DNA of 55,992 nt from Flavobacteriales bacterium. GTDB taxonomy: Bacteria > Bacteroidota > Bacteroidia > Flavobacteriales_D > Crocinitomicaceae. How positions within the stretch are numbered: position 1 is the stretch's first letter; each line of letters opens with the position of its first letter. The notes below the pieces were generated by a model. The model searched no databases, was not told the origin of the DNA, and was given only the letters and a program-made list of their open reading frames with translations. The DNA is taken from contig CANHHA010000017.1 in the NCBI GenBank assembly GCA_947460825.1, positions 1 to 55,992 on the forward strand. The letters are read 5' to 3'. The position numbers and the translations under genes were made by a program. This document shows, piece by piece, positions 1 through 8,736 of this stretch.

Positions 1-2555
1 GGTTCGCCTTTAAAGCTTCCATTCCAAGGTTCGGATGCATAGTTTCCAGCAATACTGGTGTATATCAGTTCTCCCCATCGGTTAAATATTTTCACTTGGT
101 TCAATGGGAATTTCGCATCTAGTCCAACGATTTCCCAAACATCGTTATCTCCATCGCCGTCAGGAGTGAATGCACTTGGCACCACCAGGTTACACGGAAC
201 AATGGCTGTTGAAAAAGCCGCTGCATTGCTGGAGCACCCATTCACGGTTTGCACCACATAATAGGTCGCTGAGCTATCATTGCTTGGATAGAAAAAATTT
301 CCACTTTCGAGGTACTGCATGAGTGCAGCATCGCTATACCATGAAATTACGCCATTCGGATTGGGATTGCTCAAAGAGATCACCTCAGAGGGTTCATTGT
401 CACATACTGCAGTATCACCAATAATAATGGGTGTTTCTGGAATGGATAGTGAATCTAAGTAAATACTTCCATTAACATTCGCCGTACAATACACATCTGT
501 AATCGTCTGAAGCGCATAGAGTCCAGCTTCCGTATCTAAAAACAACGGATCCGGTGCTCCGTTCGTTACGAGCTCCGTTCCATTTAAGGTCCAACTCACT
601 GTTACCGGATATACCGCATTTAGATACAAGAGTACAGAATCGAATGTTTGCAACGGACAATTGTACGCGCCACCGGTTAAGCTTAATAGACTCGGTAGGG
701 CATGCACTGTAATTTCTACGGTATCTTTTGCCAATACAGAGCAGACCAAAACACTGTACACCACGGAATATGTTCCCGGACCGCTGCCGGTGGTATTTAT
801 GGCTCCGCTGACCGGATCTAGGTTGAGTCCTCCCGGAAATGAGTTGTATGTGCCATTGTTCGGGGTCCCTGGTGAAAGAGTAGGATTATTCACGCCTGAA
901 TTGACGCACAAATTACTTGGGTAGTTAAGTCCAAGATCAGGGTTTCCACCATTGATTTGAACGGTTACTTGTCTACTGCAAGAGCGCAAGGTACTGAATG
1001 ATATATCATCAATAGCGAAGTCGTTTCCGAGGCCGCTTTGATTTAAGTTTTCTAGAACCAAAATGGCTAAACTATCGTTTCCTGAATTCCATATCCCGCT
1101 GATCTGTTGCCAATTACAAGAGGTAAGAGAAAGGGTATCTATGCTCAGTGTGATGCCGTTAATACTAGACTTTAGAACTGCTGGATTGGTGCTTTCTACA
1201 GACTCAGCAAAGTACGTAAAGGTGTAATTGGTGTTTTTTTCTACGGATATTACTTGCTTCCATACCGTTTGATTTCCGGATACTGCACCATCAATAACCA
1301 TCATATTTCCTACGCCATTGCCAAAGGTATGATCTACACAGGGTGAAAATGTTCCTTCCCAAAAACTTGCATTGGGTGTAATCCCATAACTCGTTTGCAG
1401 TCCATTTGGATTGGTTGGGGTGAGAAATGATAAATCGCTGTAAAACCCGGTGTTCATCGCTTCAAAATTCCCGTTGGTAACCAAATTCTCATTTAAATTA
1501 TTGGTGGAAACAAGGTATGTGGTCGACTGATTCGGACTTACGGTTATCGTGTCATTCAGTGGATTCAATAGATTTGGGTCGGGTGGAGTAGCCATCCAAA
1601 GGTAATTGGTATTGGTTCCTCCGGTAACGGTTAATTCCAATGGAGTATTTCCACAAACGAGGGTGTCGTCAGGATTAACCTGTAAGAAATCATTCGGATA
1701 AACCGGTTGATTGAGAAGGATTAGGGTTTGATTATTGGCATCCGTTACCGTTACATCGTAGCTCCCGGTGGGTAATCCTGTAAAAACACCCGATGCATTA
1801 TTCCACGTACCCATCATTCCAGTTAGGGTGAATTGATAGGGAGGGTATCCTCCTTTGGCATACCCAATGAGTGCCCCACTTAGGGAATCACTACAGGTTG
1901 GCCGAGTGGTAGATGCCGTTAAGGTTAGCGGATCCCCAAGGGGCATTACAGCAATATCATCGATTGCAAAGTCGTTCCCCATTACACTGATATTATCGTC
2001 ATAAAGACTAATATTTACGCAAGAATTAGTGGGCTCAAATTGTGTGGCATAGGCCTGCCAACCAACCGCAGGAAGAGGGGCTAGGGTAGGCGTTAGTAAT
2101 TGAATATTACTGGCGTTATTAAAAAGTGTTTTAATGTCTGCTTGCGTAGCTAGGCCTGTTACAGCACTTGATGCTGAACGCAACCAAAAACTAAACACAT
2201 AAGCATTCCCAAGCGTTAAGCCACAAACACCGCCTCCGTTGCTCCCCGCTTGCCAAAAAGGTTGATTTCCACCAATACTTCCCCCGTCTACTACCAACAT
2301 ATTTCCTTGACCCGAAGTGTGGTCCGAAAACGGAAGGAAATACCCGTTATTCAAAGGTTGCGGGTTATTTGTAATGGCAAAATCACCGGGTTGAGTGGTG
2401 CCTAAGTATGGAGGAATGAGGTTCGTGTAGCCTTGTCCGTTCACACTAAATCCCGTACCAAGCCCTCCGAACTCGAAATGACCGTTATATATGAAATTTT
2501 GCCCCCAAACTTGAAGAGTGATACAAAAACCGAAAAAAACTAAGAGCGTTTTCAC
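1..2555 (-). CDS. T9SS type B cargo, gliding-motility-like C-terminal domain, 3' end outside window
   Basis: Large secreted protein, about 851 codons visible. The start is a GTG at 2555; translation from it gives a signal peptide (hydrophobic core LLVFFGFCITL, ending VWGQ) and stays open to the window edge. Two related beta-rich modules, about aa 18-205 and 345-525, each end in GNDFAIDDI and resemble carbohydrate-binding/MAM-like modules. A SprB-like repeat lies at about aa 212-285 and Ig-like stretches follow. From about aa 788 the sequence VPSAFTPDGDGDNDVW, then VKIFNRWGELIY and WNGSFKGE, is the type B (CHU_C-like) sorting domain. The protein should be exported by Sec and then moved to the surface by the type IX system. 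Ligand unknown. A TAACTTTA element sits 4 nt before the GTG. Only the last few codons are missing. Confidence 0.88.
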   Translation of the reverse strand, partial: MKTLLVFFGFCITLQVWGQNFIYNGHFEFGGLGTGFSVNGQGYTNLIPPYLGTTQPGDFAITNNPQPLNNGYFLPFSDHTSGQGNMLVVDGGSIGGNQPFWQAGSNGGGVCGLTLGNAYVFSFWLRSASSAVTGLATQADIKTLFNNASNIQLLTPTLAPLPAVGWQAYATQFEPTNSCVNISLYDDNISVMGNDFAIDDIAVMPLGDPLTLTASTTRPTCSDSLSGALIGYAKGGYPPYQFTLTGMMGTWNNASGVFTGLPTGSYDVTVTDANNQTLILLNQPVYPNDFLQVNPDDTLVCGNTPLELTVTGGTNTNYLWMATPPDPNLLNPLNDTITVSPNQSTTYLVSTNNLNENLVTNGNFEAMNTGFYSDLSFLTPTNPNGLQTSYGITPNASFWEGTFSPCVDHTFGNGVGNMMVIDGAVSGNQTVWKQVISVEKNTNYTFTYFAESVESTNPAVLKSSINGITLSIDTLSLTSCNWQQISGIWNSGNDSLAILVLENLNQSGLGNDFAIDDISFSTLRSCSRQVTVQINGGNPDLGLNYPSNLCVNSGVNNPTLSPGTPNNGTYNSFPGGLNLDPVSGAINTTGSGPGTYSVVYSVLVCSVLAKDTVEITVHALPSLLSLTGGAYNCPLQTFDSVLLYLNAVYPVTVSWTLNGTELVTNGAPDPLFLDTEAGLYALQTITDVYCTANVNGSIYLDSLSIPETPIIIGDTAVCDNEPSEVISLSNPNPNGVISWYSDAALMQYLESGNFFYPSNDSSATYYVVQTVNGCSSNAAAFSTAIVPCNLVVPSAFTPDGDGDNDVWEIVGLDAKFPLNQVKIFNRWGELIYTSIAGNYASEPWNGSFKGE

Positions 2556-2559
2556 AGGA

Positions 2560-2567
2560 TAAAGTTA
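2560..2567 (-). promoter_or_regulatory. -7 element TAACTTTA
   Basis: Matches the Bacteroidota -7 pattern TAnnTTTG except for the last base. It lies 4 nt before the GTG start at 2555, so the transcript would have almost no leader. No clear -33 element. Confidence 0.4.
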
Positions 2568-2631
2568 ATACGATTCTTGATTTCGGCTCTGTTTATTTCC
2601 GGATAAATTTCTATAAGGAATTGTTAATAAT

Positions 2632-3204
2632 TCAATCCATGCAAGAACAAGGAGGATCTAAAAACAAGGTGCAATGCCTGAAATCATTTACCAACTGCTT
2701 GTGAAATTCATGATTATACATGACGCCTTGAATGTCTAGGCGCTTTAAGTTCGGTAGTGCTTTCAGGCGAGGAGATATGGAATTTACCGCGTTGTCATAT
2801 AAGTCCAAGACCTCCAATAGTGTCAATTGTTCAATTTCATTTGGGATTATCTCTATGTGGTTTTCCGCCAGCAATAACTCTTTTAGCGCAGTCATTTGAA
2901 ATACCACATAGGGGATAGCAAAGAGTTTGTTTTTAGTTAGGTTTAGGTGCTCCAATTCTTGAAAAATACGTAAAGAGTCTCCTAAGAATTCAATTTTATT
3001 CTTCGTAAGATTTAAGGTCTTTATTTTGGTGAATCGATACACCTCTGCGGGAATGTTCGTGAGTTTTTCACGACTTAAATCAATGGAGAAGACGCTATCA
3101 GGGTTTGCAGTGAGGAGGTCATCCAGGGAATAACTTCGCACCGACGACTGGCTATACCATGAGGCGCTAATGGCTAGAAAAAAACCTACGAGAATCGACT
3201 TCAT
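2632..3204 (-). CDS. Secreted leucine-rich repeat protein
   Basis: 190 aa. An N-terminal signal peptide (hydrophobic LVGFFLAISASW, then YSQSS) precedes about five leucine-rich repeats of about 23 residues between aa 45 and 160, with the pattern LxxLxLxxNxL (for example LKTLNLTKNKIEFL, LEHLNLTKNKL, LEVLDLYDNAV). The C-terminus ends in a short Cys-rich tail, PPCSC. LRRs usually bind proteins; the partner here is unknown. There is no T9SS tail, so it is probably periplasmic or outer-membrane associated. The ATG lies inside the last 38 bp of ribF (3167-3204) in another frame, so it is probably co-transcribed with ribF. Confidence 0.8.
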   Translation of the reverse strand: MKSILVGFFLAISASWYSQSSVRSYSLDDLLTANPDSVFSIDLSREKLTNIPAEVYRFTKIKTLNLTKNKIEFLGDSLRIFQELEHLNLTKNKLFAIPYVVFQMTALKELLLAENHIEIIPNEIEQLTLLEVLDLYDNAVNSISPRLKALPNLKRLDIQGVMYNHEFHKQLVNDFRHCTLFLDPPCSCMD

Positions 3205-4096
3205 CTTTTTTTAATTGCTCTGTTAACGCTTCAATACCTGAAAAAACCTGCTCCCCGCGTATGTGGGTACATACGGTAATGCGTACAGATTCACTGTAAA
3301 TGTCTGCATTAAAATCAAATAAGTGTACTTCGATTCCGCGTTGTTGTGAATTACTTACCGTTGGCCGTACGCCAATATTCATCATTCCTATATGCGTGCT
3401 GTCTTTTACCATAAATTTCACTGCGTAAACCCCGTCGCCCGGAATTAGTTTTGAGGGGTTTGTTGGTTCAATGTTAGCCGTGGGGAATCCAATCGTTCTT
3501 CCAAGTTGATTTCCCGCTACTACCTTTCCCTTAATTTGGTAATTATATCCCAATAAGCGATTGGCTCTTTCAACTTCCCCTTGAATTAAGGCCGCTCTAA
3601 TTTTTGTTGAACTTACGATAATCTCATCCACATCTTGGGCGGGAATTTCAGTAACAAATCGGTTGGTTTTGGTAAGTACCTCTGCTAACAATTGAACGTC
3701 ACCCTCCCGATTATGTCCGAATTTATGATCGTAGCCCAACATAATTTCTGATATGTTTAACTGATCAATTAAGACATTCGAAATAAAGTCTCTAGCTCCT
3801 TGGTTGGAGAATTCTTTAGTAAATGGTAATACCAATAAGTAATTTAATCCTGTGTTAGAAAGTAATTCTACCTTTTCCTCAAGGGTGCTAAGTAGCGAAA
3901 TTTCTCCTAATCCCAAGGCCTGTCTCGGATGCGGATCAAAGGTAATAAGCATGCTGTCCTTACCCGTTTCCTTTGCTTTATTAATAAGCTTTGTCAGAAT
4001 ACTCCGATGTCCAATGTGCACGCCATCATATGTACCGAGTGTCACTATAGGATTCCGTAAGATCGGAAGTGCTGATAAACTTGTAAGTACCTTCAT
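3167..4096 (-). CDS. ribF: Bifunctional riboflavin kinase / FAD synthetase
   Basis: 309 aa, normal RibF length. It converts riboflavin to FMN (kinase) and FMN to FAD (adenylyltransferase) in the cytoplasm. The N-terminal nucleotidyltransferase shows TLGTYDGVHIGHRSIL and, near aa 150-165, VSSTKIRAAL. The C-terminal flavokinase shows GRTIGFPTANIEP with the PTAN signature. The start is the second of two adjacent ATGs (4099 and 4096). A longer in-frame start at 4120 is ruled out because a perfect -7 element TACCTTTG lies at 4115-4108. The 3' end overlaps the LRR gene by 38 bp. Confidence 0.95.
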   Translation of the reverse strand: MKVLTSLSALPILRNPIVTLGTYDGVHIGHRSILTKLINKAKETGKDSMLITFDPHPRQALGLGEISLLSTLEEKVELLSNTGLNYLLVLPFTKEFSNQGARDFISNVLIDQLNISEIMLGYDHKFGHNREGDVQLLAEVLTKTNRFVTEIPAQDVDEIIVSSTKIRAALIQGEVERANRLLGYNYQIKGKVVAGNQLGRTIGFPTANIEPTNPSKLIPGDGVYAVKFMVKDSTHIGMMNIGVRPTVSNSQQRGIEVHLFDFNADIYSESVRITVCTHIRGEQVFSGIEALTEQLKKDEVDSRRFFSSH

Positions 4097-4107
4097 CATT
4101 TGAAGCG

Positions 4108-4115
4108 CAAAGGTA
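4108..4115 (-). promoter_or_regulatory. -7 element TACCTTTG of ribF
   Basis: Exact match to TAnnTTTG on the minus strand, 8-11 nt before the two candidate ATGs of ribF. It sits inside the longest possible reading frame and therefore helps fix the start. Confidence 0.55.
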
Positions 4116-4152
4116 AGCAATCCAAATAAACGTGGATTTTAATCTTTTGAAG

Positions 4153-4160
4153 TACTTTTG
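4153..4160 (+). promoter_or_regulatory. -7 element TACTTTTG of the S46 peptidase gene
   Basis: Exact match to TAnnTTTG, 5 nt before an ATG at 4166 and 14 nt before the ATG at 4175. This spacing favours initiation at 4175, or a leaderless start at 4166. Confidence 0.5.
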
Positions 4161-4174
4161 GAAAAATGATTCAC

Positions 4175-6283
4175 ATGAAATTGAAATTCTTCATCCTTTT
4201 ATTTTCTTTTACAATCCTTTTAGGATCCGTTCGGGCGGATGAAGGCATGCTTATTCCATTGCTTATTAAAGCCTTTGAATCGGATATGCAAGCGCGGGGG
4301 ATGAAATTGACCGCTGACCAAATATACAGTGTAAACCATGCCAGTTTAAAAGATGCTATTTTTCAGTTTGGCGGAGGCTGTACCGCGGAATTGGTTTCAA
4401 GTCAAGGGCTTTTGTTGACCAATCATCACTGCGGGTATTCTCAAATTCAGTCACATTCCAGCTTAGAACACGACTACCTGAAAAATGGATTTTGGGCAAA
4501 AGAAAAAAAAGATGAATTAACCAATCCTGGGCTAACCGCAACACGCATTGTTCGAATCGAGGATGTCACGGCCTTGATATTACAGAACGCACAAGGGAAA
4601 CAGGACAAGTCGGTCATAGCGGCAAACATCGCTACAATCGTAAAAACAGCCATCGAAGGAACACATTATGAGGCTGAAGTTAAAGCCTTTGATTATGGAA
4701 ATGCCTATTACTTGATGGTAAAGGAAGTGTTTAAAGACATTCGGTTTGTAGGTACTCCTCCTAATTCAATTGGAAAATTTGGCGGGGATACAGATAACTG
4801 GGTTTGGCCGAGACATACCGGTGATTTTTCGGTTTTTAGAATTTATGCCGGGCCGGATAATAAACCCGCCACCTATTCAGCGGATAATGTACCATATACG
4901 CCAATTCAGTATTTGAATATTTCATTCAAGGACCGCAAAGAAGGTGATTTTACCATGGTGTATGGATTTCCTGGTGTTACCGAACAGCACGTAGTTTCTG
5001 AATATTTGAAATTTATCATAGAAAAAGAACGCCCTGCTCGCATCGCGATGCGGGATGAAAGCCTTGCAGCTATTGATGAGGGTATGCAATCCTCTGACTT
5101 GATTCGTATTCAATATTCCGCCAAGCAAGCATCCATAGCCAATGCATGGAAAAAATGGATAGGACAAGTAGAGGGTTTGCAAAATTTAGACGGTGTTGCA
5201 GTTAAACAACGCGAGGAAGCGGCATATAGAAAAACGGCGGAGTCTAACCCGGAATGGAAAAAATATGCCAACGCCTTAGATTCATTGAATCAGTACGTAA
5301 AGAATAATTCAGAAAAAGAGTTCCGCTATGCGATGGGGATTGAATATTTTTTCTACGGGCCTGAATTATTTAAAATGATTAAAACTTCAGCGGAGCTAAC
5401 CAAAGCATCTTCGGATAAGTTAAGCTCGGAAAAACAAAAACTAATAGCGAGCGCACGCTCATTTTTTAAAAACTATAACAGTGCGGTTGATCAATCTATT
5501 TTTAATGCGTTGACCCTGCAGTATCAACGTTCTGAAATCGCATCAAATAAGAATTGGAGCATGGTGAATGTATCAGATCTTGCAACGAATATCTATGCAA
5601 AGTCAATTTTTACCGATTCAACTCGCTTTTTTCAGTTCGTAAACGCTTTTTCAAAAAATTCCCTTAAAAAACTACTCAAAGACCCAGCCTACATTTTTTT
5701 CAATACGTATTACCCGATATTTGTTCAAGAAGTAGACAAAGCTTATAAGTTATATCAATCAAAGATTACTCCTTGGATGCAGCTTTACGTTGAAGGCAAA
5801 TATGTCATGTTTCCGAATGAAAAACATTGGCCAGACGCCAATTCAACCCTAAGAATTACCTACGGACAATTGGAAGGGTCTTCCCCTGTAGACGGTATGG
5901 CCTACACCGAACATACCACCTTAGATGGAATGATTGCAAAAAACAGCACAGGAAATCCGGATTTTGAATTGTTGCCAAGAATGTTTGAATTGGCATCTAA
6001 TAAAACCTATGGACCCTATGCCCAGGACGGCGAATTATGGGTGTGTTTCACAGGTTCAAATCACACCACTGGAGGTAATTCAGGCTCTCCAGTGTTAGAT
6101 GAAAAAGGGAATCTGATGGGTTTGAACTTTGACCGATCATGGGAAAGTACCATGAGTGATTATTTGTTTGATCCGAACCGTTGCCGGAATATCGTAGTGG
6201 ATATTCGCTACGTCCTTTGGGTGATGGACATCTATGCCGGGGCAACGCATTTAGTAAATGAAATGACTTTAATCAAAGATTAA
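4175..6283 (+). CDS. S46 family dipeptidyl peptidase, DPP11-like (Asp/Glu specificity)
   Basis: 702 aa from the ATG at 4175; an upstream in-frame ATG at 4166 adds three residues. A signal peptide (LKFFILLFSFTILLGSVRA) sends it to the periplasm. S46 enzymes remove dipeptides from peptide N-termini and feed amino-acid catabolism in asaccharolytic Bacteroidota. The chymotrypsin-like triad is visible: His85 in LLTNHHCGY, Asp217 in HTGDFSVFR, Ser636 in GGNSGSPV. Arg654 in GLNFDRSWES lies 18 residues after the catalytic Ser, the same spacing as Ser655/Arg673 of Porphyromonas gingivalis DPP11, where the Arg selects acidic P1 residues; DPP7 has Gly there. Asp/Glu specificity is therefore inferred. 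Confidence 0.93.
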   Translation: MKLKFFILLFSFTILLGSVRADEGMLIPLLIKAFESDMQARGMKLTADQIYSVNHASLKDAIFQFGGGCTAELVSSQGLLLTNHHCGYSQIQSHSSLEHDYLKNGFWAKEKKDELTNPGLTATRIVRIEDVTALILQNAQGKQDKSVIAANIATIVKTAIEGTHYEAEVKAFDYGNAYYLMVKEVFKDIRFVGTPPNSIGKFGGDTDNWVWPRHTGDFSVFRIYAGPDNKPATYSADNVPYTPIQYLNISFKDRKEGDFTMVYGFPGVTEQHVVSEYLKFIIEKERPARIAMRDESLAAIDEGMQSSDLIRIQYSAKQASIANAWKKWIGQVEGLQNLDGVAVKQREEAAYRKTAESNPEWKKYANALDSLNQYVKNNSEKEFRYAMGIEYFFYGPELFKMIKTSAELTKASSDKLSSEKQKLIASARSFFKNYNSAVDQSIFNALTLQYQRSEIASNKNWSMVNVSDLATNIYAKSIFTDSTRFFQFVNAFSKNSLKKLLKDPAYIFFNTYYPIFVQEVDKAYKLYQSKITPWMQLYVEGKYVMFPNEKHWPDANSTLRITYGQLEGSSPVDGMAYTEHTTLDGMIAKNSTGNPDFELLPRMFELASNKTYGPYAQDGELWVCFTGSNHTTGGNSGSPVLDEKGNLMGLNFDRSWESTMSDYLFDPNRCRNIVVDIRYVLWVMDIYAGATHLVNEMTLIKD

Positions 6284-6285
6284 TT

Positions 6286-6293
6286 TATCTTTG
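6286..6293 (+). promoter_or_regulatory. -7 element TATCTTTG of the GT2 gene
   Basis: Exact TAnnTTTG match just after the peptidase stop codon. It overlaps a possible TTG start at 6291, which makes that start unlikely and supports the ATG at 6327. Confidence 0.5.
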
Positions 6294-6326
6294 TTCCTTG
6301 AAATCAACCTGCTCCATAAGTTTAAT

Positions 6327-8240
6327 ATGAGAAAATTACTTTTATTCAGCCTACTGATAATTGCCTTTAATCAGGACACCCTTGCTTCTACCATGAGGTT
6401 AAGATCGAAATTAATCAAAGGATATTTGGTTGATTTTAAAACACGAAGGGATGTCGATGAGGTCTCTTTGTTGTTGGTTTCAAAAGCAACGGGAGAACGA
6501 TTTAAAACAGAGACCCGCGACGGTGTTTTTACATTTAATAATGTTCCGATTGGTGAAAGCATACTAATCCTTACAGACAAAGATTACAGAAAAGACACCC
6601 TAAAGGTATTTGAAACCAATGCTAAAGAACATTTAGAGCATTATACCTTTAGTAAGAAACAGCCTTTTGCTGCCCGTTTGAAAGTAACATGGTTATTCAA
6701 TTGGGGAGATAGAACCACGGTGGTAAATGGTAAAAAAGTGGTCCAAGAACATTATTGGTCTCACATGATGGCTAGGGTTATCTTAGTTATCTACGGCCTC
6801 TGCTTATTCATGATTTTTTATTACAGTGTCATCCAACTTTTGTTAGCTCTAGCATACAGGAAATCTAAGCGATCGCCAAAATTACCAATGCCCGCTTTTG
6901 ATTTAGAGCAAGCGCCGAAAGTTACGATACAGCTTCCCATGTACAATGAAATGTATGTTGCGGAGCGAATTATTGAAACCACCGCCCGCTTGGCCTATCC
7001 AAAAGATAAGTTACAAATTCAGGTATTGGATGACTCCACGGATGAAACCAAAGACATTATTGCTAAAAAAGTGGCGGAAATTGCTGCTACGGGGGTAAAT
7101 ATCCAGCACATTCATCGCGTGGATAGAACAGGTTATAAGGCGGGAGCACTGGATGATGCAATGGACCGTGTTACAGGTGATTTCATTGCGATTTTTGACG
7201 CTGATTTTGTTCCAGATGAAAATTTCTTATTGCGCACCGTTCCCTACTTCAATAATGAAAAAGTTGGGGTAGTACAGACGCGTTGGGGTCACTTGAATAA
7301 ATCATATTCCCTACTAACAGAACTTCAAGCCTTTGGGTTAAATGGTCACTTTGCGATTGAACAGCAAGGAAGAAATTCTACTGGACATTTTATAAATTTT
7401 AATGGCACTGCAGGGATTTGGAGGAAAAAATGCATTGAAGATGCAGGTGGATGGGAACATGACACCATTACAGAGGATTTAGATTTGAGCTACCGTGCGC
7501 AAATGAGGGGTTGGAAATTTACTTATTTAGAAGATGTGGAATCGCCGGCAGAATTGCCAATTACTATGTCTGCATTAAAAAGTCAACAACATCGTTGGAT
7601 GAAAGGAGGGGCAGAGTGCTTTATTAAAATGCGGGGTAAATTACTTACACATCCCGGGGTAAGATTTTCAGATCGAGTGCATGGAATGGCCCATTTATTC
7701 AATTCCTCGGTGTTTGTTTTCATCTTAATCTTATCCATTCTAAGTTTATTTATTCTGCACATCAAGGATTCTTTTTCTGATTTGAATTATTTCGTTCAAT
7801 TTGGTGCATTTTTCATTTCAAGTACCGTATTCCTTGCCTTCTATTATTGGAATTCTTACCGAGATAAAACCGGGAGATTTTGGAACGATTTATTTAAATT
7901 CATTAAACGTTTTGTTCAGTTCTTGACGGTATCTATGGCCTTGTCTATGAGCAATGCGGTCGCAGTGATTGAAGGGTATTTACGGATAAAAAGTTCATTT
8001 GTGCGCACTCCGAAATTCAATGTGGCTCAAAAAGATGACTTTACTGGCAATAAATACGACAAAAAAAGCCTCTCGATCCTTAATATCGCCGAAGGCTCCT
8101 TTATGTTAATTTTCGGATTTACCGCATTAAATCGCTTAGCATTTGGCGATTTCGGAATGGTTCCTTTTCATTTGATGTTGGCCTTTGGTTACGGAATTAT
8201 CTTCTTCAACACGGTAAAGGAAGTTAGAACAGGTCGCTAA
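6327..8240 (+). CDS. Processive-type GT2 glycosyltransferase with N-terminal regulatory-like beta domain
   Basis: 637 aa. A signal sequence (RKLLLFSLLIIAFNQDTLAS) is followed at about aa 30-105 by a domain resembling carboxypeptidase-regulatory-like beta sandwiches (IKGYLVDFKTRRDVDEVSLL ... DGVFTFNNVPIGESIL). A membrane segment follows at about aa 143-173. The cytoplasmic GT-A domain is of the cellulose-synthase/mannan-synthase type: QVLDDSTDETKD, Asp291-Ala-Asp293 (DxD), Thr382-Glu-Asp384 (TED) and Gln420-Gln-His-Arg-Trp424 (QxxRW). At least four C-terminal membrane helices follow. It should polymerise or transfer a beta-linked sugar from a nucleotide sugar; donor and product are not readable from sequence. 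No c-di-GMP PilZ domain or BcsB partner is present nearby. Confidence 0.88.
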   Translation: MRKLLLFSLLIIAFNQDTLASTMRLRSKLIKGYLVDFKTRRDVDEVSLLLVSKATGERFKTETRDGVFTFNNVPIGESILILTDKDYRKDTLKVFETNAKEHLEHYTFSKKQPFAARLKVTWLFNWGDRTTVVNGKKVVQEHYWSHMMARVILVIYGLCLFMIFYYSVIQLLLALAYRKSKRSPKLPMPAFDLEQAPKVTIQLPMYNEMYVAERIIETTARLAYPKDKLQIQVLDDSTDETKDIIAKKVAEIAATGVNIQHIHRVDRTGYKAGALDDAMDRVTGDFIAIFDADFVPDENFLLRTVPYFNNEKVGVVQTRWGHLNKSYSLLTELQAFGLNGHFAIEQQGRNSTGHFINFNGTAGIWRKKCIEDAGGWEHDTITEDLDLSYRAQMRGWKFTYLEDVESPAELPITMSALKSQQHRWMKGGAECFIKMRGKLLTHPGVRFSDRVHGMAHLFNSSVFVFILILSILSLFILHIKDSFSDLNYFVQFGAFFISSTVFLAFYYWNSYRDKTGRFWNDLFKFIKRFVQFLTVSMALSMSNAVAVIEGYLRIKSSFVRTPKFNVAQKDDFTGNKYDKKSLSILNIAEGSFMLIFGFTALNRLAFGDFGMVPFHLMLAFGYGIIFFNTVKEVRTGR

Positions 8241-8241
8241 C

Positions 8242-8715
8242 ATGAAGGTGCGATTGATGTTCATTGGGAAAACGGTGTCCAATGCCCTCAAAGAGTTAGA
8301 GCAAACCTATGAAAAACGCCTTGTTCATTATGTGAGTTATGAGCGTATAGAGCTCCCCGATGTTAAGCAAGCATCATCCTTAACCCCTGCACAACTTAAA
8401 GAGAAAGAAGGCCAGGCCATGTTATCTAAAATAACCGACGATCAGCATGTTATTTTACTGGATGAAAAAGGTACAAGCTATACCTCGGAAGGATTTGCTC
8501 TGCTACTCGCCAATCATGAATTACACAGTGTCAAAAAAATAACCTGTTGTATCGGGGGTGCCTTTGGATTTTCTGATGCCGTATATGCCCGCGCCAATGC
8601 GAAGATTGCATTGTCTTCCATGACCTTTTCTCATCAAATGGTCCGCATGATATTTTTAGAACAATTATACCGAGCATGCACCATAAATAAAGGTGAAAGT
8701 TACCATCATTCTTGA
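8242..8715 (+). CDS. rlmH: 23S rRNA (pseudouridine-1915-N3)-methyltransferase
   Basis: 157 aa, typical RlmH length. It is a SPOUT methyltransferase that methylates pseudouridine 1915 in helix 69 of 23S rRNA on the 70S ribosome using SAM. Visible motifs are LLDEKGTSYTSEGFA, the SAM-knot glycine motif CCIGGAFGFSDAV and the C-terminal SSMTFSHQMVRMIFLEQLYR. The ATG lies one base after the upstream stop codon, so it is probably read with the GT2 gene. Confidence 0.96.
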   Translation: MKVRLMFIGKTVSNALKELEQTYEKRLVHYVSYERIELPDVKQASSLTPAQLKEKEGQAMLSKITDDQHVILLDEKGTSYTSEGFALLLANHELHSVKKITCCIGGAFGFSDAVYARANAKIALSSMTFSHQMVRMIFLEQLYRACTINKGESYHHS

Positions 8716-8723
8716 TGGATTGT

Positions 8724-8731
8724 TAACTTTA
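8724..8731 (+). promoter_or_regulatory. -7 element TAACTTTA
   Basis: TAnnTTTA variant placed 5 nt before the ATG at 8737. If used, the transcript starts at or next to the start codon. Confidence 0.35.
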
Positions 8732-8736
8732 TCCAT

